This document shows, piece by piece, positions 1 through 7,829 of a DNA stretch of 26,051 nucleotides. The first letter of the stretch is position 1; the number at the start of each line of letters is the position of its first letter. The translations under genes and the position numbers were made by a program. A model generated the notes under the pieces. The model did not search any database and had not been told where the DNA came from. It saw only the letters and a program-made list of their open reading frames with translations. The stretch is from Candidatus Cloacimonadota bacterium (GTDB taxonomy: Bacteria; Cloacimonadota; Cloacimonadia; Cloacimonadales; TCS61), in contig JAFGEH010000014.1 in the NCBI GenBank assembly GCA_016931665.1, positions 1-26,051 of the forward strand, written 5' to 3'.

Positions 1-1190
1 ACTTCAGTATAGGTATAATTCATCAGCTTATCACGAATATTGTCGATATGCTCGTTGTCATATTCTCCATCATCACCCACACCCTGGGCAGATGCAATTC
101 CGCAGCCCTTATGCAGCCATTCTCCCTCATCGATATCGCGTTCATAGTGAATGGTTCTCTCAACCTGAGTTTCCACCTGGGCAACATTCTCGGCTGAGAA
201 CCGGCTGATAAATATCTCGGGATAGTTATCTCCACCCTCCATCAGGCCATAAGTCGGGTCTTCGTCGGTGTTCCGGGGTTGGACCTGGGCAGCATCTCCT
301 ACCAGCAGCACAAAAGTCAACCCGTCATTCAGCTCGTATTCATCCTGAATAAAAGTATAAATGGCGCTACTGGTGCCGATATCGGCGACATCATACATGT
401 CACACTGGATACCTTTCTGGATCTTCCAATCCACATAAGGCTGCATAGCGTCCATAAAATTGCCGTAGGATATAACTATGATCCTTCCCTGTTCTTCAAT
501 AGTATCATAACGCGTCTGCTGGAAGTTGAGGAAATGATTGCTGTATATCTCACGGAAATACCTGTTAACCCGGTTATCGGTTCTTTCTTTCACATTGCGT
601 GTATCCAAACCGATATTTTCGACTTTCAGTACAATATAGGTATAAACCCGCAGAATTTCAGTCTGAGGATTATAGCTGAAAGGATAGGCATTCACCGTAA
701 CGCCACGGAAATCCCGCATAATGTACGGGTTTCCCAGTTCTGCCCTTAATTCGGGATAAAAAGAATCATCCAGATAAACTTCGCCGAATTCGTAGGGGAC
801 ATCCTCCGGGTTAACGGACCGGCTGAGCAATCCTTTGGAAGGGATAATCTTCATGGCATATTCCACATATTCGCTTTCGATGATCTGAACTGCCATCAGG
901 GCATTATCCGGGATAATGATGCTGCGGGTAATTTTGGGCAGTTCCGGCTCCCCTTTGTCGAAAGTGTTGGCCTCTTTTGCCAGCCTCAGCTGATAATAGG
1001 TCTCACCATCAATCTCTACCGGCGTGCGGAAAAAATTGCCTAAGCTATATTCGATGATCGTTTCCTGGTCAGTGGAAGAAATTAGTTCTAGAGAAAAATC
1101 ATTGTCATTAATTATGATTTCTTCTTCGACCATTCCCACCAGGGGGATGATAAAAATGGACATAACAAACAGCAATAAAGCTCTTTTCAT
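1..1190 (-). CDS. Gingipain-like (C25) cysteine peptidase, 3' part outside the window
   Basis: The reading frame is open from the ATG at 1190 to the window edge (about 396 residues) and is preceded by AAGGAGTAAAG, a good Shine-Dalgarno site. It opens with a signal peptide (MKRALLLFVMSIFIIPLVG). A propeptide-like region follows to about residue 230. Then comes the first part of a C25 fold: GRIIVISYGNFMDAMQPYVD, WKIQKGIQ, FVLLVGDAAQVQP and the YPEIFISRFSAEN block. These blocks align one for one with the neighbouring 1145-residue protein, so the two are paralogues. The catalytic His and Cys would lie past the left edge and cannot be checked, nor can a C-terminal sorting domain. It starts 34 bases after the stop of the upstream paralogue, so the two are almost certainly co-transcribed. 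Family function is secreted or surface protein degradation or processing; the substrate is unknown. Confidence 0.88.
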   Translation of the reverse strand, partial: MKRALLLFVMSIFIIPLVGMVEEEIIINDNDFSLELISSTDQETIIEYSLGNFFRTPVEIDGETYYQLRLAKEANTFDKGEPELPKITRSIIIPDNALMAVQIIESEYVEYAMKIIPSKGLLSRSVNPEDVPYEFGEVYLDDSFYPELRAELGNPYIMRDFRGVTVNAYPFSYNPQTEILRVYTYIVLKVENIGLDTRNVKERTDNRVNRYFREIYSNHFLNFQQTRYDTIEEQGRIIVISYGNFMDAMQPYVDWKIQKGIQCDMYDVADIGTSSAIYTFIQDEYELNDGLTFVLLVGDAAQVQPRNTDEDPTYGLMEGGDNYPEIFISRFSAENVAQVETQVERTIHYERDIDEGEWLHKGCGIASAQGVGDDGEYDNEHIDNIRDKLMNYTYTE

Positions 1191-1224
1191 CTTTACTCCT
1201 TTTTTCATGAACATGAATAATCTT

Positions 1225-4200
1225 TTATTTCATCAGTATCATTTTCTTGGTGCTGGTAAATCTGCCAGTTTTGATTTTTGAAAAATAGATTCCGGAGGTT
1301 ACCTCTCGGCCCTGGTCATCGGTGCCATTCCAAACTACCTGATAAACAGGTTGAGAGGAAGAAGTGTCGATTTCAAAACTCCTGATTATCTGTCCCCGCA
1401 TATTGTAAATCTCCAGAGCAGCCAGATCCACATCCTGCTCGACACTGAATGAAATTGTTGTTATGGGGTTGAAGGGATTGGGATAATTTCCCAGATGAAC
1501 ATTGCCGGATGTCACAATATCATCTTCACTTTCAGTGCTGATCACAGCCAGAGTAACGGGGATCCGCTTATAATCACGGCTGTCTCCGTCGGAAATGAAC
1601 AGGCTGCAATTATAGATTCCAAGTTCCAGCCCTTCTGAATTGAAGGTTACTTCTATGGTATGGCTTTCACCACCATTTAGGGTTCCGGATGATGAAGCCA
1701 GGCTAATCCAGCTGAGAGGATAGGATAACTCCATAGTTCCTTCTACTATATGGGGAGGAACCCCATAACCATCGCCGATAATCTGATACCCAAGAGTAAT
1801 ATTACCAGCAAATTCGGTAGAAGTTGTAACATTCACCGTGGCAACGGCTGATTGTCCGTCATGCAGCACTCCGTAGCCCAGAGAAGTTTCACCGTGCCAG
1901 TTCACCTGCACGGCTTCTCCCGTTGTCTGGTCGTATATCATATCTCCACCGTTTCCTCCCACGAAATTCGTGGCGGAATTAACAGTAACTCCTGTCGGGA
2001 AAAGGATATTAACATCGGTAACCCATTCGTCATCCGGGCTGTTATTATAAACTGTGAATACCCAGTCGGTAGTTTCTCCGGGATTGAAATTATCTGTTGA
2101 GCAGACAACGTAAGAATCTCCCAGGTTGCGTCCCGGTATTTCTTCAGTACGGATGGTGTAATTAACTATTCGATCAGTTGTATTAGTTATTGTTAAATTG
2201 TCGAAGATAATTTCATTCTCTCCTATTTCCTGGTAGAAGGATTCGGGATCAACACTGAAAACATTTGGTTCATAGATCATCAGACTCATGTTTTCTGTCC
2301 AGGCACCGCCATCACTGGTAATTACAGCCATAATCTGCAGCGGATGTAAATCGGGGGCCAGATCGGATACGTTGAAGGCGAATCCGTTCTCGATACTCAA
2401 GGTATTTCCGGCATAGACCAGGCCATAATATTCAGTATCATCAGTTATGGTTATAAATTGATCGTCGCTGATAATGGTAACAGTTACATCCTCGGCGTTT
2501 TCTGTACCAACATTATTCAGGGCAATGGTTAATAAGACATCTTCGCCAGTCTCTATATAATCATCATTACCAGCCAGTGGCGTGTAATCATCAATAACCA
2601 GATAGGGCCCGTCGTTGGGGATGATCTGGATTGTGCTTATGTAAGGTTGGCGGTTCTGACGGGTAATTACAATATCTGCTTCACCGGGAGTTGTGAAAGG
2701 AGAGAATTCAAGCGTTGCCATTCCGGAAGAGCCGATCAGGGCTGTGGCGCAGATGACTTCATCACGGGTCAGAGCAACATAGGAATAGGGTTCGGCATAG
2801 ATATCGGCAGTTCCCAGTCCGATGAATATTATATCCGGGGTACTCACACTATTTTCTGCCGGGACTCCCAGATAGGCAGACAGGGAAGGGTCACCCATCA
2901 GGGAATAGATTTCCCAGTAATAGTTAATCATGCCGCTGCCGCCTTCCACAACTGCCATGTTTCCGCAATAGATCATGGCCATTGCTGTGGTATACCAGTC
3001 TTCAAAGGCTTCATCATGATCATGAAATAACCCGTCATAAGCCCCCTGCCCGGTCTGTTCATAAGTGGGATTGGAGTTGATCGCTCCAGCTCCGACACCC
3101 CACCAGTAATCTTCATCCCAGTAAGTGCTGTTAGTTCCACCTATATAGCCTATTGCTCCCTTGTTCTCTGCTCTCAGCCAGGCTTCACCAAAACATTCAC
3201 CCGTTTCAAATTTATTGGTAAGACAGCAATTTCCCACCACCAGAGGGTATTTTCCTTCATTCTGGAGGCTGTTGATATTCGCGATAGTGAAAGAAGGATC
3301 CGACCAGCTGGTAGGACCGCCATGAGCAGTATAATTCACATAACCTACGCCATTGCTGACATCGCTGATAATCTGGCCGGAATTGCTGCCGGACTGAGGA
3401 TACAGGTAAGTATGAGAAAGAATCCCATGATCTTCATTGAAATAGTAGGTTGTGCCGTAATTGATCTGGCCGTTAGCCCAGGTTGCTCCATGATAACTAT
3501 CCATACCTGCTATCATAACCACTTCTCCCAGAAAAGCCGGATCGGGCATCAGGAACTGTTCATACTCCAGTGTTTTATCAATCTGCGGCTGCAATTCACC
3601 GGTATTCCTGGCGGAAAAACGGGCATAATACATCTCCGGATAATAGTCCGCACCATCCAGTTTTACATAGTTGAGATCAGTTACATGACTACCTGTACTT
3701 CCGCTGTAAGCCGGGATCTCGGAAACATCACCTACCAAGAGGACGTAGGTCGGAGCGGGATCATCGGGTGCACCTGCATCATACAGATCCTGGATGAAGT
3801 TCTTTATCAGGGTCGTTGTAGTACCTATATCGTCCGTGTAGGCAACTATCGTCTCATAGCCCGATCTGATTTTCCAGGCGATGAAAGGTTGTAACTGATC
3901 CTCGAACATGGGATCTGAGATAATTACATATTTCATGGGATAACTGGTTAAAACATCTCGGGAGGATAAAGAGCGATAATTGAAAATGGATTTCCGGTAA
4001 ACTGATTCAAAATCCGGGGAAAATGTTCTTTCCTGTTGCCAGGCGGTATATTCCAGGTCTCCTCCCGTAAAATCCAGGTTTATAGTAAGATTATTGTGAA
4101 TTTTGATACTGTTGGCTACCGGATTATAATTTACTGGCTGCACAGTGATAAGGAATAGCCTATGTCCACGCATGATACCAAGTTCTTCAACCTGTACAAG

Positions 4201-4662
4201 TTCCTGATCATTGTAATCATTACGCAGATAGGCATCCTGGCTGATTTTGAAATCAATTTCACAGGGATCAATGGCTTTAGATAGAGAGGGCTGTGCCGGA
4301 ATTACAGGATGGAATATGGCCTGATCAGCCAGATTAAATTCCTCAATACTGTAACCTTCAATATTGATTTTTACTTCAGCACCCCAAGGCACGGATATGA
4401 TCTTGCGCAACACCGGCAATTCGGGCTCACCGATCACGGTTGAATGACTGAAGCCTGGTATGGACAACCTGGTATAATACTCATTATCAGCATCAACAGA
4501 AAAAGTATTGATGTTTTCGATTTCAAGGTTGACTTTTAACTGAGTTTCGGTATTAATTATAATTCCGGTTCTGGTTTGAGCGCTTCCAAGCTTGATCATA
4601 TCAGCATTGAGCAGATGCGCAGCAATAATTATCACTAAAATTGTAAACAGAAAATTCTTCAT
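1225..4662 (-). CDS. Secreted gingipain-like (C25) cysteine peptidase with C-terminal sorting domain
   Basis: The protein has 1145 residues. ATG at 4662 follows TAAGGAGTAATTA. Signal peptide 1-20; propeptide-like region to about 240; C25 catalytic region about 242-600. The last contains YVLLVGDVSEIPAY, the His motif YTAHGGPTSW (His447) and GNCCLTN (Cys479, Cys480). The 33-residue spacing from His447 to Cys480 matches the His-Cys spacing of RgpB gingipain, which makes Cys480 the likelier nucleophile. Ig-like and CARDB-like beta domains fill about 600-1050. Residues about 1053-1145 form the FlgD-like sorting domain: YPNPFNP, a WNGTDD turn, SGIYFSK, ending KKMILMK. The family cleaves proteins outside the cell after delivery by a type IX-like route; substrate specificity cannot be read here. 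It is followed 34 bases later by a paralogue. A sigma-54-like promoter lies about 50 bases upstream of the start. Confidence 0.93.
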   Translation of the reverse strand: MKNFLFTILVIIIAAHLLNADMIKLGSAQTRTGIIINTETQLKVNLEIENINTFSVDADNEYYTRLSIPGFSHSTVIGEPELPVLRKIISVPWGAEVKINIEGYSIEEFNLADQAIFHPVIPAQPSLSKAIDPCEIDFKISQDAYLRNDYNDQELVQVEELGIMRGHRLFLITVQPVNYNPVANSIKIHNNLTINLDFTGGDLEYTAWQQERTFSPDFESVYRKSIFNYRSLSSRDVLTSYPMKYVIISDPMFEDQLQPFIAWKIRSGYETIVAYTDDIGTTTTLIKNFIQDLYDAGAPDDPAPTYVLLVGDVSEIPAYSGSTGSHVTDLNYVKLDGADYYPEMYYARFSARNTGELQPQIDKTLEYEQFLMPDPAFLGEVVMIAGMDSYHGATWANGQINYGTTYYFNEDHGILSHTYLYPQSGSNSGQIISDVSNGVGYVNYTAHGGPTSWSDPSFTIANINSLQNEGKYPLVVGNCCLTNKFETGECFGEAWLRAENKGAIGYIGGTNSTYWDEDYWWGVGAGAINSNPTYEQTGQGAYDGLFHDHDEAFEDWYTTAMAMIYCGNMAVVEGGSGMINYYWEIYSLMGDPSLSAYLGVPAENSVSTPDIIFIGLGTADIYAEPYSYVALTRDEVICATALIGSSGMATLEFSPFTTPGEADIVITRQNRQPYISTIQIIPNDGPYLVIDDYTPLAGNDDYIETGEDVLLTIALNNVGTENAEDVTVTIISDDQFITITDDTEYYGLVYAGNTLSIENGFAFNVSDLAPDLHPLQIMAVITSDGGAWTENMSLMIYEPNVFSVDPESFYQEIGENEIIFDNLTITNTTDRIVNYTIRTEEIPGRNLGDSYVVCSTDNFNPGETTDWVFTVYNNSPDDEWVTDVNILFPTGVTVNSATNFVGGNGGDMIYDQTTGEAVQVNWHGETSLGYGVLHDGQSAVATVNVTTSTEFAGNITLGYQIIGDGYGVPPHIVEGTMELSYPLSWISLASSSGTLNGGESHTIEVTFNSEGLELGIYNCSLFISDGDSRDYKRIPVTLAVISTESEDDIVTSGNVHLGNYPNPFNPITTISFSVEQDVDLAALEIYNMRGQIIRSFEIDTSSSQPVYQVVWNGTDDQGREVTSGIYFSKIKTGRFTSTKKMILMK

Positions 4663-4713
4663 TAATTACTCCTTATTTTGATTCCTAATTTACCATTATT
4701 TACAATGTTATAC

Positions 4714-4728
4714 GCAATATAAATGCCA
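4714..4728 (-). promoter_or_regulatory. Candidate sigma-54 (-24/-12) promoter for the C25 peptidase genes
   Basis: Read on the minus strand the site is TGGCATTTATATTGC. It keeps the invariant GG, ten bases, then GC, and matches TGGCA and TTGC of the sigma-54 consensus. Transcription would start near 4702, giving a leader of about 40 bases that contains the AAGGAG site before the ATG at 4662. A TATAAT-like hexamer on the same strand at 4781-4786 has no -35 partner and is less convincing. An activator of the type that works with sigma-54 is encoded at 8649-10010. Evidence is sequence match only. Confidence 0.55.
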
Positions 4729-4858
4729 ATTAAGAATACTTGTTCTTTCTGTACAGTAGAAATATACAAATTCTGCTCAGATTATAGAAAATCAGGAGAT
4801 AAAAGTATTTGACAAAAAAGGTTGAGTTGGGGATTTTCCCTGAATAGGAGGAAGAAAA

Positions 4859-5128
4859 ATGGTTATCACGGCTTTATTCGAAAATATCAGAAATGAAGCC
4901 ATTATCAGCCTTTTCAGCATCCCTGATGAAGCTGGGACAACCACCAGGATATCAGCCACGAAGTTAGAAAATCATGACCCCGGATCAAAGATCAGAAAAA
5001 ATAAACTAAAGTTCGGTTGCCTTCTTCGGTATAATCGGGATGAAGTAACTGTGATTTCTCTGGAAAAGACCAGACTATTTCCCAGGATATCCCCTTCAGA
5101 AAAAAAACTGATAACGCTCAAGAAATAG
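4859..5128 (+). CDS. Small hypothetical protein, doubtful
   Basis: An 89-residue basic ORF in an otherwise gene-free stretch (4663-5237). In favour: the ATG has an ideal AGGAGG site at 4847-4852 with a seven-base spacer, and a TTGACA hexamer lies at 4809-4814, although the matching -10 is poor. Against: I recognise no family; there is no signal peptide, membrane segment or clear domain; the Lys/Arg-rich end (ending KKLITLKK) is low complexity; and the gene lies alone between divergent units. Beyond this ORF, the stretch holds the sigma-54-like site at 4714-4728 and the dyad at 5198-5213. It may be a real small protein, a decayed gene or chance. Confidence 0.35.
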   Translation: MVITALFENIRNEAIISLFSIPDEAGTTTRISATKLENHDPGSKIRKNKLKFGCLLRYNRDEVTVISLEKTRLFPRISPSEKKLITLKK

Positions 5129-5197
5129 ATGAAATATGAGCTTGAGCTGGGGAATCTGATTTTCCTTTATATATTTTATAACCGTTTTACTAAATTG

Positions 5198-5213
5198 ACT
5201 ATGTCCACATAGT
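5198..5213. promoter_or_regulatory. Operator-like dyad upstream of ruvX
   Basis: ACTATGT-CC-ACATAGT is a perfect 7-2-7 inverted repeat, 25 bases before the ruvX start. It overlaps a TTGACT hexamer at 5195-5200 that could serve as a -35 element; the -10 region is AT-rich (AAATATATC) but not a clean match. The short two-base centre suits a dimeric DNA-binding protein better than an RNA hairpin. No regulator can be assigned from sequence alone. Confidence 0.4.
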
Positions 5214-5237
5214 TTACAAATATATCAGATATTATAC

Positions 5238-5654
5238 ATGACCTTAAACAGATATATGGCAATTGACTACGGCAGATCACGGGTCGGGATTGCTCTTTCC
5301 GATCCCTTGCTGACAATCGCCCGGCCTTTACTAACGCTGGCTAACGATAATGAACACCTCTGTAATGAGATTTCAAAGATAATTGAACTTCAGAATGTTG
5401 TTAAAATTGTTGTTGGATTGCCTCTGAGCATGAATGGAGAGGATTCCGCATTTACTCTGGAAGTCAGAGAATTTGCCAGCAAGCTAGAGAAAAAGCTTCA
5501 GATAAAGGTTATACTGTGGGATGAAAGATTGAGTTCTGATGAAGCCAGAAACATACTCAGGAATTCTGGTTACAGCCTTGCCCAAAGTAAGAAGAAAGTA
5601 GACCAGCTTGCCGCTACACTTATCCTGCAAGACTATCTCGACAGCAGTAAATGA
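5238..5654 (+). CDS. ruvX: Putative pre-16S rRNA nuclease / Holliday junction resolvase-like YqgF
   Basis: The protein has 138 residues, normal for YqgF/RuvX, which has an RNase H-like fold. Visible family blocks are MAIDYGRSRVGIALSDP at the N-terminus (Asp10), VVGLPLSMNGED, WDERLSS (Asp95, Glu96) and a C-terminal VDQLAATLILQDYL (Asp122). The acidic residues form the metal site. The family processes the 5' end of 16S rRNA in E. coli and has also been described as a Holliday junction resolvase. The start is not firmly fixed: ATG 5238 and ATG 5256 both lack a strong Shine-Dalgarno site, and 5238 was kept because it gives the usual short lead-in to the first beta strand. It heads a five-gene operon and overlaps mltG by four bases (ATGA). 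Confidence 0.93.
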   Translation: MTLNRYMAIDYGRSRVGIALSDPLLTIARPLLTLANDNEHLCNEISKIIELQNVVKIVVGLPLSMNGEDSAFTLEVREFASKLEKKLQIKVILWDERLSSDEARNILRNSGYSLAQSKKKVDQLAATLILQDYLDSSK

Positions 5655-6643
5655 AAATTCTATCATTTGTTTTAATTCTGGTGGTGTTAATCTTTATTAT
5701 TCAAGGGGTTTACCTTTTTTTCCAGCCTATAACTTTGAGGAATATGGTAATTGAGATCAAAGAAGGTGAAACCGCCTCAGATATAGCTGAGAAATTGTAT
5801 GAGAAAGGAGTGATTACCAGTAAGGCCTGGTTTCATTTTTATACTACGATTGCTGGCTATACAAACCGGTTAAGCTATGGCAAGTATCTGTTTCATGGCA
5901 GTTATTCCTTAACCGAAGCCGTTCAGAAAATAATCTCCGGTGAAGTGTATCTGAGGAAGATTACTATCCCGGAGGGACTGAGTATCTGGAGAACCTGTCG
6001 CAGGCTTTCTCATTTTGGGTTTGGTGATTATAATAAATTCAAGCAGATCGCCAATGATTCAACTTTTGCCAAGAAAGTAACAGGTTTTTCCATTCCCAAT
6101 CTGGAGGGATTCCTCTACCCGGAAACTTATTATTTTCCGGAAGATGTAACTGAAGAATATATAATCACCACTATGGTAAGACGTTTTTTCCTCTCAACAT
6201 CCAATCTGGATTTTGCTCCAGATGAAAAACTGGATTTCTATGATACAATCATACTTGCTTCCATCATAGAAAAAGAAGCAAAATTTGATGATGAAAAACC
6301 TCTTATCGCAAGCGTGTACCTGAACAGGATAGAATATGGCATGAAACTGCAGGCTGATCCCACTGTTGCTTATATTCTGGAACAGCTGGGACGTACCAGA
6401 CAGAAAATCTATTATCGCGATCTGGAAATTGATTCTCCCTTTAATACCTATAAATACAGCGGTCTTCCGCCTCGCCCGATCTGCAGCCCTGGTTTAAGCT
6501 CTCTTGAAGCTGTTCTCAATCCAGTGGAATCAGATTACTTCTTCTTTTTTGCCGATGGAGATAAAGGCCGCCATATTTTTTCACAAACCTATAGCCAGCA
6601 CCTATCTCAACAGCGGGAACTGAAAAGGAAAAATGCAGGATAA
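5651..6643 (+). CDS. mltG: Endolytic murein transglycosylase MltG (YceG-like)
   Basis: The protein has 330 residues, typical for the family. One N-terminal membrane anchor (about 3-24) is followed by a LysM-like subdomain (about 35-90, with IKEGETASDIAEKLYEKGVI) and the YceG catalytic domain. Diagnostic blocks are PNLEGFLYPETYYFP, ASIIEKEAKFDDEKPLIASV with Glu207 at the position of the conserved catalytic glutamate, YLNRIEYGMKLQADPTVAY, and SGLPPRPICSPGLSSLEAVL. MltG cleaves nascent glycan strands at the outer face of the inner membrane and sets strand length. It overlaps ruvX by four bases at the start and the antiporter gene by eleven at the end, so it is translated as part of the operon. 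Pairing with ruvX is common in bacteria; the antiporter following it is not the usual neighbour. Confidence 0.95.
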   Translation: MKILSFVLILVVLIFIIQGVYLFFQPITLRNMVIEIKEGETASDIAEKLYEKGVITSKAWFHFYTTIAGYTNRLSYGKYLFHGSYSLTEAVQKIISGEVYLRKITIPEGLSIWRTCRRLSHFGFGDYNKFKQIANDSTFAKKVTGFSIPNLEGFLYPETYYFPEDVTEEYIITTMVRRFFLSTSNLDFAPDEKLDFYDTIILASIIEKEAKFDDEKPLIASVYLNRIEYGMKLQADPTVAYILEQLGRTRQKIYYRDLEIDSPFNTYKYSGLPPRPICSPGLSSLEAVLNPVESDYFFFFADGDKGRHIFSQTYSQHLSQQRELKRKNAG

Positions 6644-7829
6644 TTTATTACTCAAACTGGCAATAATAATCATCTTCTCAAAAATCCTGGGAATGATATT
6701 TAAAAAATTGAAACAGCCTCCTGTTATCGGTATGCTTCTTTTGGGGATAATTCTAGGGCCTACCCTGTTAGATTTCATTGAACCGGATAATGTTATCCTC
6801 TGGATTGCCATGATCGGGGTTTTATTTTTACTCTTTGAAGCCGGACTCGAAACAGATCTCAAACGTATTAAAAGCGAATCAAGGCAGGCCATTCTTCCTG
6901 CTTTGGGCGGTGTGATAATGCCTTGTGTGATGGGCTTCCTCTTTTCTCTTTTGGCTCATCACAGTTTTGTGGAAAGCTTCATACTGGGTATAATTATTAC
7001 AGCAACCAGCGTTAGCGTGAGTGTCATGACACTTATTGATATTGGCAAACTGCGGGGTGTGGAAGGCCGCTGCATAGTCAATGCTGCCATTATTGATGAT
7101 ATTGTTGGTATATTGTTATTAACTGTTGTTTTCGGGTTATCAACCGGCCAGGCTGCAGCTTCGGGGACACTGCTTGGTCAATTAGTTAAAATCGTAATTT
7201 TCTTTGTCTTTGTTTTTATTTCGGGAATATTTCTACTCAAACCAATTTTCCACAATCTGAAGAAAATATTCCTGGATAATGTAGAGCTATCTCTGGCAGT
7301 TGCCTTTGTTCTGTTTTATTCCTGGTTTGCGGAAGAAACCGGTCTGGCTGCCATTACCGGAGCTTATTTTGCTGGTTTATTTATCGGTCAGTCTGAATAC
7401 AAACACTCGATCCAGCAGGGAATCTCCGTTTTGGGTAAAGCATTCTTTGTAGATGTATTTTTTGTTAGCATTGGCCTGGGATTCAATCTTTTTACTTTGC
7501 AGGCAGCACCTTTGTATCTGATTGGTTTTGTGCTTCTTGCATTATTTAGTAAGGGGTTCGGCTGCTGGCTGGGAGCAAGATTCACAGGTTTTGACAACAT
7601 CCGTTCTACAAGAATTGGCATCGGCATGCTGCCCCGGGGAGAAGTAGCACTGATTATTGCCAGTATGGCTGTGGAAAGAAAACTGATCGGCATTGAGATA
7701 ATGTCTGCCACAATACTAATGGTAGTTGTAAGTGCCTTCATAACACCGATTATGCTGAAAGCCAGCTATAACCGCCTGGTTCGCAGAGGGTTTAAACAAG
7801 GGGGTATCCATGTGGAAGAAGATAATTGA
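6633..7829 (+). CDS. CPA2-type cation/proton antiporter
   Basis: The protein has 398 residues and is almost wholly hydrophobic, with roughly 12-13 membrane segments, as in the Na+/H+ exchanger domain (Kef/NapA-like CPA2). Family marks are GMLLLGIILGPTLL near the start, LFEAGLETDL, and NAAIIDDIVGILLL with Asp155-Asp156. Two adjacent aspartates at this point are a feature of electrogenic Na+/H+ antiporters such as NapA and NhaA, rather than KefB/C. Later blocks include AAITGAYFAGLFIG and GMLPRGEVALI. It lacks the C-terminal RCK/TrkA nucleotide-binding domain of Kef channels. Instead, the next gene, overlapping by 20 bases, encodes a soluble EIIA/PII-like protein that could take the regulatory role. 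ATG 6633 lies inside the mltG end, after AAAAGGAA. Transported ion is inferred, not shown. Confidence 0.92.
   Translation: MQDNLLLKLAIIIIFSKILGMIFKKLKQPPVIGMLLLGIILGPTLLDFIEPDNVILWIAMIGVLFLLFEAGLETDLKRIKSESRQAILPALGGVIMPCVMGFLFSLLAHHSFVESFILGIIITATSVSVSVMTLIDIGKLRGVEGRCIVNAAIIDDIVGILLLTVVFGLSTGQAAASGTLLGQLVKIVIFFVFVFISGIFLLKPIFHNLKKIFLDNVELSLAVAFVLFYSWFAEETGLAAITGAYFAGLFIGQSEYKHSIQQGISVLGKAFFVDVFFVSIGLGFNLFTLQAAPLYLIGFVLLALFSKGFGCWLGARFTGFDNIRSTRIGIGMLPRGEVALIIASMAVERKLIGIEIMSATILMVVVSAFITPIMLKASYNRLVRRGFKQGGIHVEEDN

Noticed and set aside
3322..3894. 190-residue plus-strand ORF
   Set aside because: It lies antisense to the C25 peptidase catalytic region, with no ribosome site and no family. 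The peptidase frame explains the DNA.
4781..4786. Minus-strand TATAAT as a sigma-70 promoter for the C25 genes
   Set aside because: There is no -35 hexamer at 16-18 bases. The sigma-54 motif nearer the gene is a better match.
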